Shown one piece after another: positions 61,195 to 64,000 of a DNA stretch of 64,000 nt. Within the stretch, counting starts at the first letter, position 1. Each line of letters opens with the position of its first letter. The position numbers were made by a program, and so were the translations under genes. The DNA comes from Nevskia sp. (lineage in GTDB: Bacteria > Pseudomonadota > Gammaproteobacteria > Nevskiales > Nevskiaceae), in NCBI RefSeq assembly GCF_021732705.1, contig NZ_JAKFUM010000001.1, positions 1 through 64,000 of the forward strand. The letters run 5' to 3'. The notes below the pieces were generated by a model. That model ran no database searches. It was not told the origin of the DNA and was given only the letters and a program-made list of their open reading frames with translations.

Positions 61195-62201
61195 ATGAAA
61201 TCGCTCCGCATCGTCATTCTTGGCTTCGAAAACGCGCTGCCGTCCGGCATCAGCGGCTATGTCGACCTGTTCGTGCTCGCCGGCATGGCGTTCCGGCGCA
61301 GCCCGATGTCGGCGTCGCTGCCGTCGTTCGAGATCATTGTCGCGACCCCGAACGGCCAGCCGTTCAGTGACGGCCACGGCCGCAAGGTCAAGCCGGACAG
61401 GGCTTGCGAGGACATCGACCACGCCGACGCCGTGCTGATCGCCGGCTTCTTCCCGAACGAGCGCGCATGCCGCCGGACGACGAAGCTTTCGCCGGCGTGG
61501 CCGGCTGGCTGCGCGATCGCCATGCCGGTGGCGCGATGATCTGCGGCTCCTGCTGCGGGCCGTTCGTGATCGGTGTGGCCGGGCTGCTCGATGGCCGCCG
61601 CTGCACCACGACCTGGTGGCTGCACGACGAGATGCGGCGCCGCTTCCCGCGGGCCGACGCCGCCTGGGGGGCCTCGATGATCGAGGATGGCCGCATCGTC
61701 ACCGCCGGCGGCCCGCTGTCGTGGGCCGACCTGTCGCTGCACGTGATCCGCACGCTGGTCGGGCCGGATGCGGCCCGGCTGGCGGCCGATTTCGCGGTGA
61801 TCGACACCACGCCGATGTCGCAGTCGGTCTACGTGCCGCCGGCCCACCTCGCGGCCAGCGATCCGTTCCTGGTCACCGCCGAGCAGGCCGTGCGCTCGGC
61901 GCGCGGGGCCTCGCTGAGCGCTGCCCAGCTGGCCAAGAAGCTGTCGACCTCCGAGCGCACCCTGCATCGGCGCCTGACCCGGGCGACCGGCGAGGCGCCG
62001 CGCGCGTTCATCGAGCGCATCCGCTTCGAGACGGCGCGCACCTTGCTCGACACGGCGCCGAACGCGATCAAGCAGATCGCGCTGGAATCCGGCTATCGCG
62101 ATGAAGGCAGCTTCCGGCGCGCGTTCCGTCGACATGCCGGGATGACGCCAAGCGCGTACCGCGAATGGTCCAGCCAGCGCCGCGGCACGGCCAAGGCCTG
62201 A
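61195..62201 (+). pseudogene. GlxA-like AraC-family regulator with a frameshift
   Basis: The first frame (61195-61539) encodes a DJ-1/PfpI-like domain start (RIVILGFENALPSGISGYVD, ADAVLIAGFF). It shifts to a non-homologous tail after NERA near 61467. The second frame (61404-62201) continues the domain (MPPDDEAFAGVAGWLRDRH, ICGSCCGPFVIG) and carries the AraC DNA-binding domain: SLSAAQLAKKLSTSERTLHR and IALESGYRDEGSFRRAFRRH. A single-base loss near 61465-61472 would explain it. Together they would make a ~335-residue GlxA-type regulator. It may be truly inactive or a sequencing error. Confidence 0.8.
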
Positions 62202-62222
62202 GCCGAGGCAAGGCCGGGCGCG

Positions 62223-63311
62223 ATGGCCGCGCTGCGCAAGATCGTCCATGTCGACATGGACGCGTTCTACGCTTCGGTCGAGCAGCGCGATGATCCGAGC
62301 CTGCGCGGCCGGCCGGTGGTGGTGGCCTGGAAGGGCGCGCGCTCCGTCGTCTGCGCCGCCTCGTACGAGGCACGGACCTTCGGCATCCGCTCGGCGATGC
62401 CGGCGCTGCGCGCCGAGCGCCTGTGTCCAGACGCCGTGTTCGTGCCTCCGGATTTCGTCCGCTACCGCGCGGTCTCGCGGGCCACGCGCGAGATCTTCGC
62501 CCGGCACACGGCGCTGATCGAGCCGCTGTCGCTCGACGAGGCCTATCTCGACGTCACCGAGAACCTCAGCGGCAGCCCGAGCGCGACGGCCGTGGCAAGC
62601 GCGATTCGCGACGCGATCCGCAACGAGCTGAACCTGACCGCGTCGGCCGGCATCGCACCGAACAAGTTCCTGGCCAAGATCGCGTCCGACTGGCGCAAGC
62701 CGGACGGCCAGTTCGTGGTCCGGCCGGAACAGGTCGATGCCTTCCTCGCGCCGCTGCCGGTCGCGAAGATTCCCGGCGTCGGCAAGGTCATGAACGGCAA
62801 GCTCGCGGAACTCGGTGTGGTCACCGTGGCCGACCTGCGGGCGCTGGAACTGCCGGCGCTCGAGGCACGCTTCGGCCGCTATGGCCGGCGCCTGTTCGAA
62901 CTGGCGCGCGGCATCGACGATCATCCGGTGGTGCCCGACCGGCCGGTGATGTCGGTCTCCGCCGAAGACACGTTCCGCGACGACGTGCTGCTGGCCGATA
63001 CCGAACCGATGATCCGCAGCCTCGCCGAAAAGACCTGGGCGGCGTCGATGAAGACGCCGCGCATCGCCCGCACCGTGGTGCTGAAGCTCAAGACCCGCGA
63101 GTTCCGCATCCTGACCCGCAGCCACACGCCGGCCCGGCCGCCGGCCAGCGTCGCGGAGCTGACCGAGATCGCGCTGAGCCTGCGCGATCGGGTGACGGAC
63201 GACCCGGCGACGCGCTACCGGCTGGTCGGCGTCGGCCTGTCGAACTTCGACGAGTCCGCGTCCGGCGTTGCCAGCCCGGTACAGCCCGACCTGTTCGTCG
63301 GCGCGACCTGA
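62223..63311 (+). CDS. dinB: DNA polymerase IV (Y family)
   Basis: 362 residues. Catalytic carboxylates lie in HVDMDAFYASVEQRD (near 9-23) and LSLDEAYLDVT (near 101-111). The steric-gate and finger residues are in VVAWKGARSVVCAASYEART, and helix-hairpin-helix regions at IPGVGKVMNGKLAELGVVTV. The C-terminus QPDLF resembles a beta-clamp-binding motif (QxxLF), as expected for Pol IV. It performs error-prone translesion synthesis. No LexA box was evident in the 21 bp upstream. Confidence 0.93.
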   Translation: MAALRKIVHVDMDAFYASVEQRDDPSLRGRPVVVAWKGARSVVCAASYEARTFGIRSAMPALRAERLCPDAVFVPPDFVRYRAVSRATREIFARHTALIEPLSLDEAYLDVTENLSGSPSATAVASAIRDAIRNELNLTASAGIAPNKFLAKIASDWRKPDGQFVVRPEQVDAFLAPLPVAKIPGVGKVMNGKLAELGVVTVADLRALELPALEARFGRYGRRLFELARGIDDHPVVPDRPVMSVSAEDTFRDDVLLADTEPMIRSLAEKTWAASMKTPRIARTVVLKLKTREFRILTRSHTPARPPASVAELTEIALSLRDRVTDDPATRYRLVGVGLSNFDESASGVASPVQPDLFVGAT

Positions 63312-63474
63312 CAGTCGACACGCTGCCGCCGGAACGGCCGCGAATTCGGCGGCGGGGCCGCAGCAAAAGCATCAATCCTGCGGTCATACTGCGGGCTGAC
63401 CCCTGTCGCGACGCCCCGCCTGCCGATGCCGGCGCGCGGCATTGCCATCGCCTATCGAATCTCATCCGCCGCCC

Positions 63475-64000
63475 ATGAAAAACCGTCGTCTGCTGCCGGT
63501 CGTCACCAGTCTGCTGATCGCGGCCAGCGTGCCGCTGGCCCATGCCGAAGCGCTGGACCCTGCCAATCCGCTGGCCCGCCCGAGCACGCTGCCGCTGCAA
63601 TATCCACCGTTCGACCAGATTCGCAACGAGCATTTCCAGCCGGCGATCGAAGCCGGCATGGCCGAACAGCTGGTCGAGATCGACGCGATCACGGCGAACC
63701 CGGACGCGCCGAGCTTCGGCAACACGGTGCTGGCGCTGGAGCAGTCCGGCGATCTGTTCGAACGTGCGCTGACCGTGTTCTCGAACCTGAACGCGACCAA
63801 CACCAACCCGGAGATGCAGAAGATCCAGCAGGCGATCGCGCCGAAGCTGGCCGCGCATCGAGACGCCATCTTCCTGAATCCCAAGCTGTTCGCGCGGGTG
63901 AAGGCGGTGGCCGAGTCGCCGGCGGCGAAAGTGCTCGATGGCGAATCGGCGCAGCTTCTGGCGCGCACGCTGGCGCAGTTCACGCGCGCCGGCGCCGGGC
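63475..64000 (+). CDS. M3-family peptidyl-dipeptidase (Dcp-like), N-terminal part
   Basis: The first 175 residues of a gene running off the right edge. A signal peptide is about 1-24 (LLPVVTSLLIAASVPLAHA). NPLARPSTLPLQYPPFDQIR followed by EHFQPAIEAGMAEQLVEIDA and TVLALEQSGDLFERALTVFS is typical of the helical N-terminal domain of Dcp/oligopeptidase A metallopeptidases. The zinc motif HEFGH lies beyond the window. The signal peptide suggests a periplasmic enzyme that trims dipeptides from peptide C-termini. Confidence 0.85.
   Translation, partial: MKNRRLLPVVTSLLIAASVPLAHAEALDPANPLARPSTLPLQYPPFDQIRNEHFQPAIEAGMAEQLVEIDAITANPDAPSFGNTVLALEQSGDLFERALTVFSNLNATNTNPEMQKIQQAIAPKLAAHRDAIFLNPKLFARVKAVAESPAAKVLDGESAQLLARTLAQFTRAGAG

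Overview
The window is about 64 kb of high-GC, gene-dense bacterial chromosome, most likely from a Gammaproteobacterium of the Nevskiales/Xanthomonadales neighbourhood. This placement is an inference from gene content: a 1,613-residue NAD-dependent glutamate dehydrogenase, divergent lptFG/pepA, a TtpC-type second TonB system, feoAB followed by a small Cys-rich membrane protein, M36 peptidases with a GlyGly-CTERM tail, and a periplasmic glutathione peroxidase. No plasmid, phage or CRISPR array is visible.

Layout. 1-4.6 kb (all minus strand) is the end of a surface-polysaccharide operon: UDP-glucuronate decarboxylase, GalE, an ExoY-like phosphoglycosyl transferase, then a decayed NAD-dependent sugar dehydratase/reductase and a family-2 glycosyltransferase cut off by an IS630-type element at the left edge. 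5.1-9.2 kb holds an ABC1/UbiB kinase and a feoAB ferrous-iron operon with a possible Fur box. 9.8-11.2 kb has an isolated glycosyltransferase, a bidirectional terminator and a tRNA-Met with its promoter. 11.5-20.6 kb is a tightly overlapping operon: SDR, DUF3450, TtpC-like ExbB, small ExbB, ExbD, TonB, a CPA2 antiporter and an 871-residue TPR protein fused to a DUF1329 domain. A divergent rhodanese gene sits beside it.

21-38.5 kb contains a GT-C-like membrane protein, a second ABC1 kinase with DUF2505 and DUF2970 genes, divergent mtaD and mtnA (methylthioadenosine salvage), a gamma carbonic anhydrase, a DUF1460 protein, two thioesterases, rdgC divergent from an mlaEFD-lipoprotein operon (with a dispersed inverted repeat inside the lipoprotein gene), thpR, a serine protease with two Cys-containing repeats, and a frameshifted secreted repeat protein. 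38.7-50.2 kb carries the large glutamate dehydrogenase and two paralogous M36 metallopeptidases. 50.3-63.3 kb is mainly housekeeping: zapE, plsC, xerD, an Fe-S type cysH, glutathione peroxidase, RDD protein, lptFG, pepA, a frameshifted GlxA-type regulator and dinB. An M3 peptidase runs off the right edge.

Two points stand out. The first is the fusion of a TonB-complex TPR protein to DUF1329, which places that uncharacterised domain physically in a TonB energy-transduction machine. The second is a protein-free interval at 56.2-56.65 kb with two consecutive minus-strand small-RNA-like units. Each has a near-consensus sigma70 promoter, hairpins exposing runs of C, and an intrinsic terminator.
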